Shown here one piece after another: positions 16,350 through 25,541 of a stretch of DNA of 64,000 nt. This DNA comes from Sphingobium sp. C100 (lineage in GTDB: Bacteria > Pseudomonadota > Alphaproteobacteria > Sphingomonadales > Sphingomonadaceae): positions 1-64,000 of the forward strand of contig NZ_AYOY01000046.1 of NCBI RefSeq assembly GCF_000508185.1. The letters run 5' to 3'. Under the pieces are notes generated by a model. That model did no database searches and had not been told where the DNA came from. It saw nothing but the letters and a program-made list of their open reading frames with translations. The translations under genes were made by a program, and so were the position numbers. Numbering within the stretch: position 1 is the stretch's first letter; each line of letters starts with the position of its first letter.

Positions 16350-18752
16350 TCATTTTGCGGCTCTAGACGACCACTCCAAACGCGGAGGCCTCGACGTCTT
16401 CAAAACTTCGTTTTGCTGGGCCCTCAAATCGTTCCATCTGATATACTGCTCCAATAGAGACCCTTTGGTTTCTCCTGGTAGGCCGTTCAAATGCTCCCGC
16501 TCCTCGTCACCCAACCAAAATGCAAACCAATCAACCATCTGCTGATTTAATCTCGACCGCTGCGTCATCATAAAGATATCATGATCAGCATCCGGTAAGA
16601 CCCAATACTCGACTGGTTTCTTTAAGCGACGCAAGCCGGCGAATATATCCCAAGAGGATATCGCATTCTGGCTTGTCCAGATAAGTGTTGGCGTGCGCCA
16701 TCGATCCAGGGAGAAAGTCGGCGATAGATTAAGCATATTTCCGAGACCTGAGCCAAATGGCTCCGCGCCAAAGTTAAGTTCAATCTCCTGATGAACGCCT
16801 CTATTAAGGTATGTCCACCAACCAAAATCATTCCCATCTGCTAAGATGGTCGCTTTGATAGGGTAATCTGAATGCGTCATCATGTAGTTTACATGGTTGA
16901 CTGTACGGCTCCATCCTACCAGTCCAACTCGACTTCTATCGATCAAGCCGCGCTTATCTAGCTCGTCGATTGCACTTTCGAAGCCCTCCTGACTTCTGGG
17001 CCACTCCTCCCTAGTGGTCGTCACACCTCGAAGTCCGGTCTCGTCTAACTGCAGCACCACGATGCCGCGAGATGCCAGGGGCTGTGCAGCAAAATTTCGA
17101 GCATATCCCCACAGCGAAAATACGCCCTCGCGTAAGCCATGTGTTAAAATTACAAGTGGGTATTTTTTTCCAAGCTTATAATCGGGAGGAAGGTATAAAT
17201 GACCCTTCCACTGACTGCTGCCCTTACCTGTCCACGATATCGCCTGGACCAAGCCAAGCCGATAATCTTCCAGCCACTCATTAGGAGCAAGTAGAGCCCG
17301 CCGCACCCCTTTTGCATTCTGCAAGTAGACGACCGGGACCGAGTTTATACTCTGTTCAAGATATATCGTATAATGCTTAGAGGGGTTCGATATCTTACTC
17401 GGGCCTACTCGCTCCCACTTTTCGCCGGCGCGCCGCCAGGCTATCGGATCTAACGCTTCCCCTTCGCGGTTCACCGCATCAATTACCAAAATCTGGTCGC
17501 GCTCGCTCCAGCGTGCCTCAACGATCCGGTGAACTATTGCAGGGTCTAATGCAAAGGCCAACTTCGTTGACCCGGTCGCTGGATCTACGATCATGGCCCC
17601 AAGCTGCTGGTTCCTGTCGGGAAGGGCAGTATGGGCGTTCAACGGCAACACAGCTCCTGGGAGTATCAGGTGGCGCCCACCGTCTATCCATATGGGGTCA
17701 GCTCGCATGACGGGAAGTGCCGGCGTCGAATTCAACGGCCTACTTGTGCCTGATTTAAGATCTAGTAGGTAGTACTGCCGCAAATAGATGTAGTTTTTGG
17801 CGAGCAGAGATCGAACGAACTCTGAATCGACCGTGTAACGTGTCCACCACGAAGGCCACTGCGTGACCGAACATATTTGTAGCGCGTAACGCCCGTCAGG
17901 GGAGACGCCGCCCGGCAATGTATCCGCGAAGCATCGGTCAACTTCAGCACGCTCAGACGGCGCATCGACCTCCCTTCGAAGATCCGCCTGCAAATCGTAG
18001 TATGTCACCTTGGACGCGAATGTATGCCAGCTTCGCGCACCCGCTAAGGCGTCCGCTAACCGCCGTCCGCTAACCCGACAACCAAAGGAGATGCATTCTG
18101 GATCATTTTCAGGAGATACAGCTGCTGGGCCGCGCGAGATGGCAACGATTTGATCACCACTCGCTGACGAACCAAACGCGAGCATATCAAACTTCACGTC
18201 GGTGAGTCTGCGAACTTGGCCACTTTTTAACGACAAATTGTAGATTTGTGTTGTCGAACCGTCTCCCGTCGCAGCGAATTGCAAAAGACCATCATCAAGC
18301 CAGCGCACGGATGCAAGAGGTTGTTGGTTGCTCCTACTTGAAAACTCCGCTGCGACGAGTGGCGGCAGCTGCTTTTGAGACTTCATAACGTCTTCAACAT
18401 CGTAGATGAGTAGTTTGGCATTCACCGTGCCATCCACCGGTGCGCCATTCCGCACCACGATCGCGACATTTCTACCATCAGGGGCGAAGCTGGCAATCTG
18501 CGGGCGATAGTCGCGCCAACCCAGACTGACGGGGTCACCGACTTCGGCAAACTGAAGCATTGCTCGCACATCGAGGTGTCTCGCGGCTTTGGCTTCGGCA
18601 GGTGCGATTGGTGCGCCGGCCAGAGATAAAAGCGACAGAAAGAGCACAGGTGTACTAACCATTGGGCGAGCCGCCAGCAGCGCGCCACTCAATGTTCTCA
18701 AGCGAAATGCAGCACTCATTGCAGAGTAGTGCTTCGAATGACTTTTGTGCAT
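16350..18752 (-). CDS. S9-family serine peptidase, lasso-peptide isopeptidase-like
   Basis: A protein of 800 residues. A basic N-terminus and hydrophobic signal or anchor segment (residues about 20-55, ending APAEA) point to the cell envelope. A beta-propeller-like region (about 70-510) precedes an alpha/beta hydrolase domain (about 520-780). The nucleophile is Ser615 in GWSRT, an unusual form of the G-x-S-x-G elbow, and His724 in DADHD is the likely catalytic His. The order sigma, FecR, TonB receptor, S9 peptidase is that of known lasso-peptide isopeptidase loci (Atxe2 type), where the enzyme opens the imported lasso ring. The gene starts 4 bases after the receptor stop. Its DNA is clearly more AT-rich than its neighbours. 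An ordinary prolyl-oligopeptidase-like function remains possible. Confidence 0.75.
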   Translation of the reverse strand: MHKSHSKHYSAMSAAFRLRTLSGALLAARPMVSTPVLFLSLLSLAGAPIAPAEAKAARHLDVRAMLQFAEVGDPVSLGWRDYRPQIASFAPDGRNVAIVVRNGAPVDGTVNAKLLIYDVEDVMKSQKQLPPLVAAEFSSRSNQQPLASVRWLDDGLLQFAATGDGSTTQIYNLSLKSGQVRRLTDVKFDMLAFGSSASGDQIVAISRGPAAVSPENDPECISFGCRVSGRRLADALAGARSWHTFASKVTYYDLQADLRREVDAPSERAEVDRCFADTLPGGVSPDGRYALQICSVTQWPSWWTRYTVDSEFVRSLLAKNYIYLRQYYLLDLKSGTSRPLNSTPALPVMRADPIWIDGGRHLILPGAVLPLNAHTALPDRNQQLGAMIVDPATGSTKLAFALDPAIVHRIVEARWSERDQILVIDAVNREGEALDPIAWRRAGEKWERVGPSKISNPSKHYTIYLEQSINSVPVVYLQNAKGVRRALLAPNEWLEDYRLGLVQAISWTGKGSSQWKGHLYLPPDYKLGKKYPLVILTHGLREGVFSLWGYARNFAAQPLASRGIVVLQLDETGLRGVTTTREEWPRSQEGFESAIDELDKRGLIDRSRVGLVGWSRTVNHVNYMMTHSDYPIKATILADGNDFGWWTYLNRGVHQEIELNFGAEPFGSGLGNMLNLSPTFSLDRWRTPTLIWTSQNAISSWDIFAGLRRLKKPVEYWVLPDADHDIFMMTQRSRLNQQMVDWFAFWLGDEEREHLNGLPGETKGSLLEQYIRWNDLRAQQNEVLKTSRPPRLEWSSRAAK

Positions 18753-18756
18753 GTCA

Positions 18757-21621
18757 TCAGAAGGATGTCGTCAAGCCGACTTGGATTTTTCGCCCTACAA
18801 TATCATATTGCGTAGGATCGAATCCAATCGCGCCGTTCGCATAATTAGAATATTGCGGACCCTTGTTTAGCATATTACGAGCGCCAAGAGTAATGAATGC
18901 GTCTCGGCTATTTTCGCCGATAAGACCACTTACCTTGATTTTTGCGAATGCATCCAGCGTGATAAAATCACCAATCATATTGGTGTTCGCCGGGGTCTGA
19001 TAGTCGAGATAGCGTCCGACATATCGCGCCTGCAGGTTCGCGCTGATAATCTCATTTCGCAGTGCAAGGGAAACCGTTCCCTTATGGCGCGGTGCCCATG
19101 CGTCACTACGGGTCGCGGCATTTAGCCGATTCTCCAGCGGCGCTCCAGGAGTAACCGCCGCCTCAAAATGATGTATCAGCGTCCAATTCACAGATGGGAT
19201 TAGTGTGAAACCAGAGAATCCGATCTCATAGGAGGCCCTGAAGTCGAATCCACGCGCGTCCAGTTCTCCATAGTTAGTCGCAGAAATGTTGATTGACGTC
19301 AGGTTGCCAGCGCCATCACGTACCGCACGTCCCGGAAATAGGTCTGCATTGTCCACTACCACCTGCGCAGGCAGTGTGGTGATGACCCGTTTACCTTGGT
19401 GCAACCACCAGTGATCTACTGAGACCCTCAGTCCGGGCAGAAGACGATCGTTTAGCTCAATACCGATGTTAAAAGTGTCTCCAACTTCGGGATCAAGCTC
19501 TGAGCTCCCGCCACCTACCGTCGGCACGAGCACCTGCGGCATACCGGGAAGCGTAGGGTCGACGACGCGGGCCTGGCCGACGAACCGGTCGGTATAGATC
19601 ACTCGAAGTGGAGGCGCCCGAAACGCCTCTGAGTAGGACCCTCGGACTTCGATCCCAGGATGGGGCTTGAAAACGGCTCCTAAAGAAGAGGTGACCGATG
19701 TCCCAACGTCGCTGTATCGGTCCACGCGTCCTGCGGCATAAACGGCTAAGAGTTCGCGCCTTCCGCGGCCTGCCAGAAGCGGAGCTCGAACTTCCGTGAA
19801 GGCAGATTGAACGTTGCGATCTGCGTCCAATGTGACAAACGATGTCCCCTGAGGAAGTTTGAATTCCGCCGACTCAAATGATAGTTCGCCTCCCAGAACA
19901 ATCTCGATCGGCCCCGCAGGCAGGTCTACGATGTCCGAAGTTACACGCCCATCGATCACATAGAGACGATTCTCGTAAATATTATCGACGGGAACATATA
20001 TTGCTTCAGAGATTGACTTCTGTGAGGCGGGATCGAATGGATTCAGAGCTGTTGCGGTCGAGGTTGACGAAATTGCGCTGTTGAGGCGGTTGACGTCGGC
20101 CGTAAGACCAGACGAGTAATCACGTATTGTACTGTTATCGATCGCTGCATAGGCAGCGATTTCGAACGAGCTTCTTTCAGATAGGGCCCCCCGCAATCCG
20201 ACTGTCGGACGATAGAAGTGACGTCTGTTGGCGATCGAGGCACGTACAGGAAGTTGCGATTCTACGATGACGTCAACTCCGAAGGGATTATACGGATTGC
20301 CGGCGCTCATCGTAGCGCGATAAGCTTTTCCGACCGTGGTTTGATCGGTTTCCAACCTAGTCGCGATCACATCTGCAAACACTTCTAGGCGATCATTGAT
20401 GTGCCAGGTCAGAGCACCATAGAATCCGAGCCGTTCGGTCTCTGGGCGAAGCAACTCGGCTTCTCGACCGCACATGTTGCGAGTGCCGGCCGTAGCCTGA
20501 AAGTCTTGCACGGTGGGATTTCCGAGCGCCGGAACGGCCGCAAAGGATGAACCTAGTCCAGGAAGGTTGGAGCCGTTTACGGACCGTACATTGCCAGGAA
20601 GGCAAAATACGTTGCGAGCATCGCGCCCTCCCAAGGAAGAGAATCTGCTAAAGTCCCCCGAGGAAACGTGTTTCCGATCTCTTCCGTATAGTGGTTCATT
20701 GTGCTCATAGGAAATGCCAGCAATGTACTGTAGATCTCCAGTTTTACCGCCGTAACTCACCGACGCCCGGATATCATTGATCTCCTCAGCGGTCTGGTAG
20801 GTTATTGCAGCCGATCCTCCATTTGCGACCCGGCGAGTTATAAAATTCACCACGCCAGCTATGCCGTCGCTCCCATATACAGCCGAAGCGCCGGAGGGTT
20901 GGATGTCGATCTGCTCAATGAGACTCAGCGGAAGCGAGTCGAGATCAGTGCTGCCTGCACGAGTATCCCCGGACGGGGCAAGACGACGCCCATTTAGTAG
21001 GGTAGTCGTGGTCCCTGCGGGGAATCCCCTTAGCTGGACAGTTGTAGCGCCGCCGAATGAGGTCGTTCGGTCTGCTGACACATTGAGCGATGCCGCAGGA
21101 AGAGTGTTGAGGAAGTCGGCTACCGAGGAACTAGTCGCGGCCTCGACGGCCTCTCGAGTATAGGTTTGGAGTGGAATCGTATCATTCGCCTTTGTTAAGC
21201 GGGTGCCAGTGACGATGATCGTCTCGCTGACGGCTCTCGAACCGTCATCGCCCTCCGCTGAAGATGCCGTCTGCGTGGAACTGCTCGCTGCCGCCATTGT
21301 ACGTTCAATGCGGTAGCCGCCGCGCGGGTTGGGGATCGCTCGGAGACCACTGCCTCTCAGCAAGCGACCAATAGCCTCATTGACCGGCAATGATCCGCGT
21401 ACCGCTGGCGAGCGCTTGCCCTGGGCAATCTCAGGCGAAACGACAATCAGAACATCGGACTGCTTGGAGAATTCGAGCAATGCCGAAGATAGCGGCTGAG
21501 CTGGGATGTTGAACTCGCGCACCTGGGCCTGCGCCATTACCGGCGTCGCCACAGCCAAAGCCGTGACCGAAGCCGACAGCATCGAAATTCGAACCAAATT
21601 CGCCTTGATTGCTCGCATCAT
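18757..21621 (-). CDS. TonB-dependent receptor with N-terminal STN signalling domain
   Basis: An outer-membrane active transporter of 954 residues from the double ATG at 21621/21618, with GGGGGAA upstream. It has a signal peptide (cleavage near VMAQA-QV), then an STN domain (about residues 32-105, FNIPAQPLSSALLEFSKQSD), the TonB-box region ETIIVTGTRL, a plug (about 145-260), and a 22-strand-type barrel ending in the aromatic terminus LTTSF. The STN domain contacts FecR-type regulators, and fecR and an ECF sigma gene lie directly upstream. The receptor therefore probably senses its own ligand and induces the operon. The ligand is inferred to be a peptide, from the adjacent peptidase. Confidence 0.92.
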   Translation of the reverse strand: MMRAIKANLVRISMLSASVTALAVATPVMAQAQVREFNIPAQPLSSALLEFSKQSDVLIVVSPEIAQGKRSPAVRGSLPVNEAIGRLLRGSGLRAIPNPRGGYRIERTMAAASSSTQTASSAEGDDGSRAVSETIIVTGTRLTKANDTIPLQTYTREAVEAATSSSVADFLNTLPAASLNVSADRTTSFGGATTVQLRGFPAGTTTTLLNGRRLAPSGDTRAGSTDLDSLPLSLIEQIDIQPSGASAVYGSDGIAGVVNFITRRVANGGSAAITYQTAEEINDIRASVSYGGKTGDLQYIAGISYEHNEPLYGRDRKHVSSGDFSRFSSLGGRDARNVFCLPGNVRSVNGSNLPGLGSSFAAVPALGNPTVQDFQATAGTRNMCGREAELLRPETERLGFYGALTWHINDRLEVFADVIATRLETDQTTVGKAYRATMSAGNPYNPFGVDVIVESQLPVRASIANRRHFYRPTVGLRGALSERSSFEIAAYAAIDNSTIRDYSSGLTADVNRLNSAISSTSTATALNPFDPASQKSISEAIYVPVDNIYENRLYVIDGRVTSDIVDLPAGPIEIVLGGELSFESAEFKLPQGTSFVTLDADRNVQSAFTEVRAPLLAGRGRRELLAVYAAGRVDRYSDVGTSVTSSLGAVFKPHPGIEVRGSYSEAFRAPPLRVIYTDRFVGQARVVDPTLPGMPQVLVPTVGGGSSELDPEVGDTFNIGIELNDRLLPGLRVSVDHWWLHQGKRVITTLPAQVVVDNADLFPGRAVRDGAGNLTSINISATNYGELDARGFDFRASYEIGFSGFTLIPSVNWTLIHHFEAAVTPGAPLENRLNAATRSDAWAPRHKGTVSLALRNEIISANLQARYVGRYLDYQTPANTNMIGDFITLDAFAKIKVSGLIGENSRDAFITLGARNMLNKGPQYSNYANGAIGFDPTQYDIVGRKIQVGLTTSF

Positions 21622-21774
21622 ACCAATTCCCCCATTGCGTTCCCGAAGCCGGCTCAACCGACGCAGGCACAGAGGCACGCCCTCGCGAACTCTGTGCGCT
21701 AACATCCGGTTGACGCGCCACGATCAGCGATCGTCAGGGGGAGTTGCGATTTTTTGTCGCGCTGGGGCGCAGAA

Positions 21775-22815
21775 TCAGTTGTCGGCGCGCTCCAATCGGA
21801 ATGCGCCGTCCGTGGCTTCCGTGGCGCGGACCGGGACGACACCGCCCAACGCGCTCATGAAGGCCGGGATTTCACTGGCCTTGAACGCGGCCGTAACGCG
21901 CATGTCGCCGATCGACGGGTCCGCCATGGTCACGCCGGGCGCGTAGTAGCGGTTCACGTCGGCGACCAGATCGGCGAGGCGCATATTCTCATAGACCAGG
22001 CGACCTTCGCGCCAGGCGCCCGGCGCCTGCGCAGGCAAGGCCACAATAGCAGGTGCTTTCACGGCTTCGACCTTCGGGGCTTCCAGCTTGGCCAGCAGGA
22101 TCTCGGTCCGCTGTCCGGCGCGGAGCATCTGCGTTTCGGGCCTGCCGGTGGCGCTGGAACTTGAATCCTTCACCTCGACCAACCCCTGCAGCACGGAGAC
22201 GCGCACGGTCTGGTCAGTGAAATTCACGTCGAACTTGGTACCGACGACGCGGATCAGCGAACTGCCGGCCTCCACCAGAAATGGCCGAGATCTGTCATGC
22301 ACCACCTCGAAGAAGGCTTCACCGCCAGTCAGTGCGACGCGCCGATCGCCATCGCTGAACTTCAGGGCGAGCGATGACTTTGGTCCGAGCGTTACCTGCG
22401 TGCCGTCGGGCAACGCGATCAAGCGTGTCTGTGCGATTTCGGTGGCATATTGCTCGGGCTGCGATTGCCAGAGGAGGGTCGGGATCGCGAGCATCGCAAT
22501 GAGGACAGCGGCCACGGCGCCCCAGGCCGCCTTCGGCAACCGCCAGCGCTGCGGCCGCGGATTATCGAGGCGATCATTGGCCGCGATCTTGTGGAGTGGC
22601 ACCAGGTCGGCGAGATTCCGCATCTGCGGGATATCGCCCCAAGTGCGGCTGAAATCCTGCCAAGCGGCTTCGTGCCGCGCGTCGGCCGCGCGCCAGGTGT
22701 CGAGCTTGCGCTGCTCTTCGCGGGTGAGTTCACGCTCGGAGGCGAGCACGACCCAGGTGCTCGCTTCCTCGTCGATACGGTCCCGATCAGGATCATGGGC
22801 GGGTGAGGCCGTCAT
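21775..22815 (-). CDS. FecR-family anti-sigma/transmembrane regulator
   Basis: A protein of 346 residues. The N-terminal cytoplasmic DUF4880-like segment (EASTWVVLASERELT...) has the expected Trp-containing pattern. One transmembrane helix lies at about 97-115, then a periplasmic FecR domain (about 122-215, LPDGTQVTLGPKS) and a C-terminal STN-contact domain (LVYENMRLADLVADVNRYY). It relays receptor occupancy to the ECF sigma factor. Its start overlaps the sigma stop by four bases (ATGA). A gap of about 150 bases separates it from the receptor gene and may hold a promoter used by the sigma factor. Confidence 0.9.
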   Translation of the reverse strand: MTASPAHDPDRDRIDEEASTWVVLASERELTREEQRKLDTWRAADARHEAAWQDFSRTWGDIPQMRNLADLVPLHKIAANDRLDNPRPQRWRLPKAAWGAVAAVLIAMLAIPTLLWQSQPEQYATEIAQTRLIALPDGTQVTLGPKSSLALKFSDGDRRVALTGGEAFFEVVHDRSRPFLVEAGSSLIRVVGTKFDVNFTDQTVRVSVLQGLVEVKDSSSSATGRPETQMLRAGQRTEILLAKLEAPKVEAVKAPAIVALPAQAPGAWREGRLVYENMRLADLVADVNRYYAPGVTMADPSIGDMRVTAAFKASEIPAFMSALGGVVPVRATEATDGAFRLERADN

Positions 22816-23363
22816 TCGCTGTCCGCTTCACGCAGGGCACGCTCACAGATGACAAGTGCCTGCGCCGCCAGCGTCTTCACGAGAGTCGGCGAACAATGGA
22901 GACGGCGTGCAATCTCAGCATAGCTAAGGCCATGGATACGGTTCATGATCAAGATCTCTTGCCTGCGCGGGTCCATGTCCTGGATCGCGCGTTCGAGGAT
23001 CCCCCATCGTTCTTTTGCTGATACGACGCGCTCGGCATCGAAATCGTCACAATCGGCCCCTAATATTCGTTCCCCATCTGCATGGTCGGCCCGTACCTTC
23101 AGTCGTCGGCGCTGGTCGAGGACATAGTTGCGCGCGCTGGTCGCGAGAAAGGCCTCGGGGTTCGCGATGCTGCCGCGATCCTCATGGGCCGCGAACTTCT
23201 CGAACGCGACCTGGACAACATCTTCGGGATCGGGCGGCCCGGCACCGAAGCTGCGCGCGACATAGCGGCGAAGCCGGTCCTTGTAGGCGCGGTAGAGGCG
23301 ATCGACCTCCCCGCCAGAATTGGCGGCATCGAAATATTCTTCCGATGTCGGTCCAGAACGCAT
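22812..23363 (-). CDS. ECF sigma factor, FecI-like
   Basis: A protein of 183 residues from ATG 23363, with AAAGGAA upstream. A longer open frame exists but lies in the relaxase 3' region and is rejected. Region 2 is visible as DPEDVVQVAFEKF with LATSARNYVLDQRRR, and region 4 as the MDPRRQEILIMNRIHGLSY... helix-turn-helix. Iron-type ECF factors paired with FecR respond to an STN-containing receptor, and all three genes are adjacent here. It should drive the receptor and downstream operon. It starts 67 bases after the relaxase stop, so the cargo operon follows directly on the transfer gene. Confidence 0.9.
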   Translation of the reverse strand: MRSGPTSEEYFDAANSGGEVDRLYRAYKDRLRRYVARSFGAGPPDPEDVVQVAFEKFAAHEDRGSIANPEAFLATSARNYVLDQRRRLKVRADHADGERILGADCDDFDAERVVSAKERWGILERAIQDMDPRRQEILIMNRIHGLSYAEIARRLHCSPTLVKTLAAQALVICERALREADSE

Positions 23364-23430
23364 AAGAACAGAAGTTCCTTTCGCCTGCCAAGGGACCAAA
23401 ACTTCCCCAAATAAGCAAGCATGACTTTGG

Positions 23431-25353
23431 TCATACACCAAGGCCCTGACTTCGTCCCATTTTCCAGTCGATGTCCCCGCCGCGCGCAACGCCGCCGATC
23501 CATTGACCCAACCGCTGCTCGATGACCGGACGCCACGGCACGAGCGCAAATCCGCCGCTGCCATCGTCGAGCATCGCGAAGCGACCGCTCGGCCGATCGA
23601 CCGACCGCACATAGGTGCCAGCGACCGCGCCGTCCTGCACCGGTCGATAGGCAAGGCCCGTCTGGGCGGCGATTGCCTGGCCCGCGGCGCCGAGGTCCCG
23701 CTCGCGCAACTGGTCGAGCAGATCGCGCGCAAGCAGGAGGCGGCCATTCTGACGTCTCGCCAGGCCGCTGCGTTCCAGAAATGCCGTGCGTTCGCCGAGT
23801 GCCTTGTGAACCTCGGCTCCGAAGCCTGTCCCCGCGATGCGCTCGCCCCCGGCCAGGAGCGTCCGGTCGAGCCAGGTCGCGCCATTGGCGCCGATCTGCG
23901 CACCGATGGACAGGCGCGAGCGCAGCGTCAGACCGCCACCGCGCGCGCGATCGAAGCTGCGGCCTTTGTCCGCGAGATCGGCGGGAACGCGCCAGAGATC
24001 GTCGCTGATCCGCTCGACATGTCCGGCGCGCCGCAGGGCCTCGAGGCGCCGGACATGCGCCTCGACATAGCGCGCTGGATCGCCCGGGCGCTCGTCGGCC
24101 GCGGCTGCGGCGCGATGCCGCTCGACGCTGTAGATGCCGTCCTCGGCGAGCGCGGCGATCGTGCGATCGGCGTCGCGGGTCTTACCGGGATCGATCTCGA
24201 CAATCCCGCCGACCGGCCAGTCAGCCGGGTCCGCCCCGGCAGGCACGCGGGCATAGTGCGCACGGCCATCGACCCCGTCGACAGCGAGCCAGGTGGCGTC
24301 GCCGAGCTCATCGACCAAACCTTTCCCGGCGATCCGGCCGATGAGCGGCCCCACGCCTCTCTCATCCGGCAGGGCAATTTCACGCGGCTCGCCGATCGCA
24401 CGCTGCAGCGTGCGAATGATGTCGACCCGTTCGCCGAGCTGGCGCAGGACAGGCTCGTGCCGTTCCGCGAGGCGCCAGCGACCGGCAGCAACCGGATCGG
24501 CCAGACCCAGCGTCTGCAGATGGCGCAGGCGCCCGAGCCCCGCGTTACGGCCGATGCTTTGGACCTGCTCAGGCGCGACTTCCCGCTTGGCGTCGGCACC
24601 GCGCATGAGGGCGCGGTCGATGCCGGTCCAGCGATCGGCGGTGGTGTCGCGCGCAAGCATGTGGGCGATCTCACGCTCAGTCCTCGGACCCAGCGTTTCA
24701 GTCGCGACTTCCGATGCGCGCATGCGCATGCCGCGCGACACATAGTCGCGCGCGATGACGAGATCCTGTCCGTCCTCGCGCACGCCCCGCAGCAGAATAT
24801 GGGTGTGGGGATTGCCGGTGTCATGATGGTCGACCGCGACCCAGTCGAGCCGCGTTTCCAGGTCGGCTTCGACCCGTGCCATCAATGAGCGCGTGAAGCT
24901 CCGAAGATCGCCAAGCGCCTCGCCATCCTCCGGCGCCACGATGATGCGGAACTGATGGCGGTCGCCGCGACCCCGCTCCTCAAACGCACCGGTATCGACC
25001 CTCTCCGCCCCACGGTCATAGGCAAGGCCGGGCTCGCCTTGCGGCCCCACCGCATCGCGCTCGACATAGGCGAGGTGCTGGCGGGTGGATCGCGGGCTAA
25101 CCTTGCCGAGCTGGATCGACCTGACCTTGATCACGACGCGGCGGTCGGCGCGCGCCAGTCCCTGGCGCATCAGCCGGGCGGCGATCGCGCCGCGTCCGAG
25201 GCGCGCCGCGTTCGTCCGTCTTCGCTGGCCGCGTGGCGGTCCCGCCTTGCCTGCTGCGCGGAGGACCTTGCTGGTGAAGCGGAGCGGACCCGTTCCGCCG
25301 CCGCGCGGCTTGCCCAGCCTGGGCCGGAACCGGTCGTCATCAGATCCCGCCAT
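23431..25353 (-). CDS. Relaxase/mobilisation nuclease (VirD2-like, DUF3363)
   Basis: The enzyme that nicks oriT and pilots the strand into the recipient. It has 640 residues from ATG 25353 (MAGSDDDRFRPRLGKPRGGG). The metal-binding triad motif DHHDTGNPHTH lies near residues 172-182, and an upstream Tyr in LAYVERD near 110 may be the nicking residue. The long C-terminal DUF3363 region ends ALVPWRPVIEQRLGQ... GLGV, which is the usual end of the family, so the gene is intact despite the cargo placed directly after it. Confidence 0.9.
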   Translation of the reverse strand: MAGSDDDRFRPRLGKPRGGGTGPLRFTSKVLRAAGKAGPPRGQRRRTNAARLGRGAIAARLMRQGLARADRRVVIKVRSIQLGKVSPRSTRQHLAYVERDAVGPQGEPGLAYDRGAERVDTGAFEERGRGDRHQFRIIVAPEDGEALGDLRSFTRSLMARVEADLETRLDWVAVDHHDTGNPHTHILLRGVREDGQDLVIARDYVSRGMRMRASEVATETLGPRTEREIAHMLARDTTADRWTGIDRALMRGADAKREVAPEQVQSIGRNAGLGRLRHLQTLGLADPVAAGRWRLAERHEPVLRQLGERVDIIRTLQRAIGEPREIALPDERGVGPLIGRIAGKGLVDELGDATWLAVDGVDGRAHYARVPAGADPADWPVGGIVEIDPGKTRDADRTIAALAEDGIYSVERHRAAAAADERPGDPARYVEAHVRRLEALRRAGHVERISDDLWRVPADLADKGRSFDRARGGGLTLRSRLSIGAQIGANGATWLDRTLLAGGERIAGTGFGAEVHKALGERTAFLERSGLARRQNGRLLLARDLLDQLRERDLGAAGQAIAAQTGLAYRPVQDGAVAGTYVRSVDRPSGRFAMLDDGSGGFALVPWRPVIEQRLGQWIGGVARGGDIDWKMGRSQGLGV

Positions 25354-25541
25354 AACCGCCGCCCATTGCGACCGGGCGCGCCACAGTGCGCACGGCACGC
25401 GGGTGCACCGCAGATATGCGGGATTTCGCGATTTTCGCAGCACCGGCACCCTCCCGGCGCGTGCCGCGCCAACCGACGTGCAGACCCCGCCGAACGCACC
25501 ACCGCGTGCCGTTCGCTTCTATCTTGCCCAACTCCATTTCC

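Noticed and set aside
22812-23903. Extended sigma-factor frame of 363 residues
   Set aside because: The N-terminal 180 residues overlap the relaxase 3' end and are Arg/Ser-rich without motifs. A good ATG and ribosome site exist at 23363.
8500-25400. Lasso-peptide precursor or B/C genes near the isopeptidase-like gene
   Set aside because: I looked in the gaps (21622-21774, 16300-16349, 13830-14027, 23364-23430) and on both strands of the cargo. No short frame with a leader and a Gly/Ala/Ser-start core, and no asparagine-synthetase-like or transglutaminase-like gene, was found.
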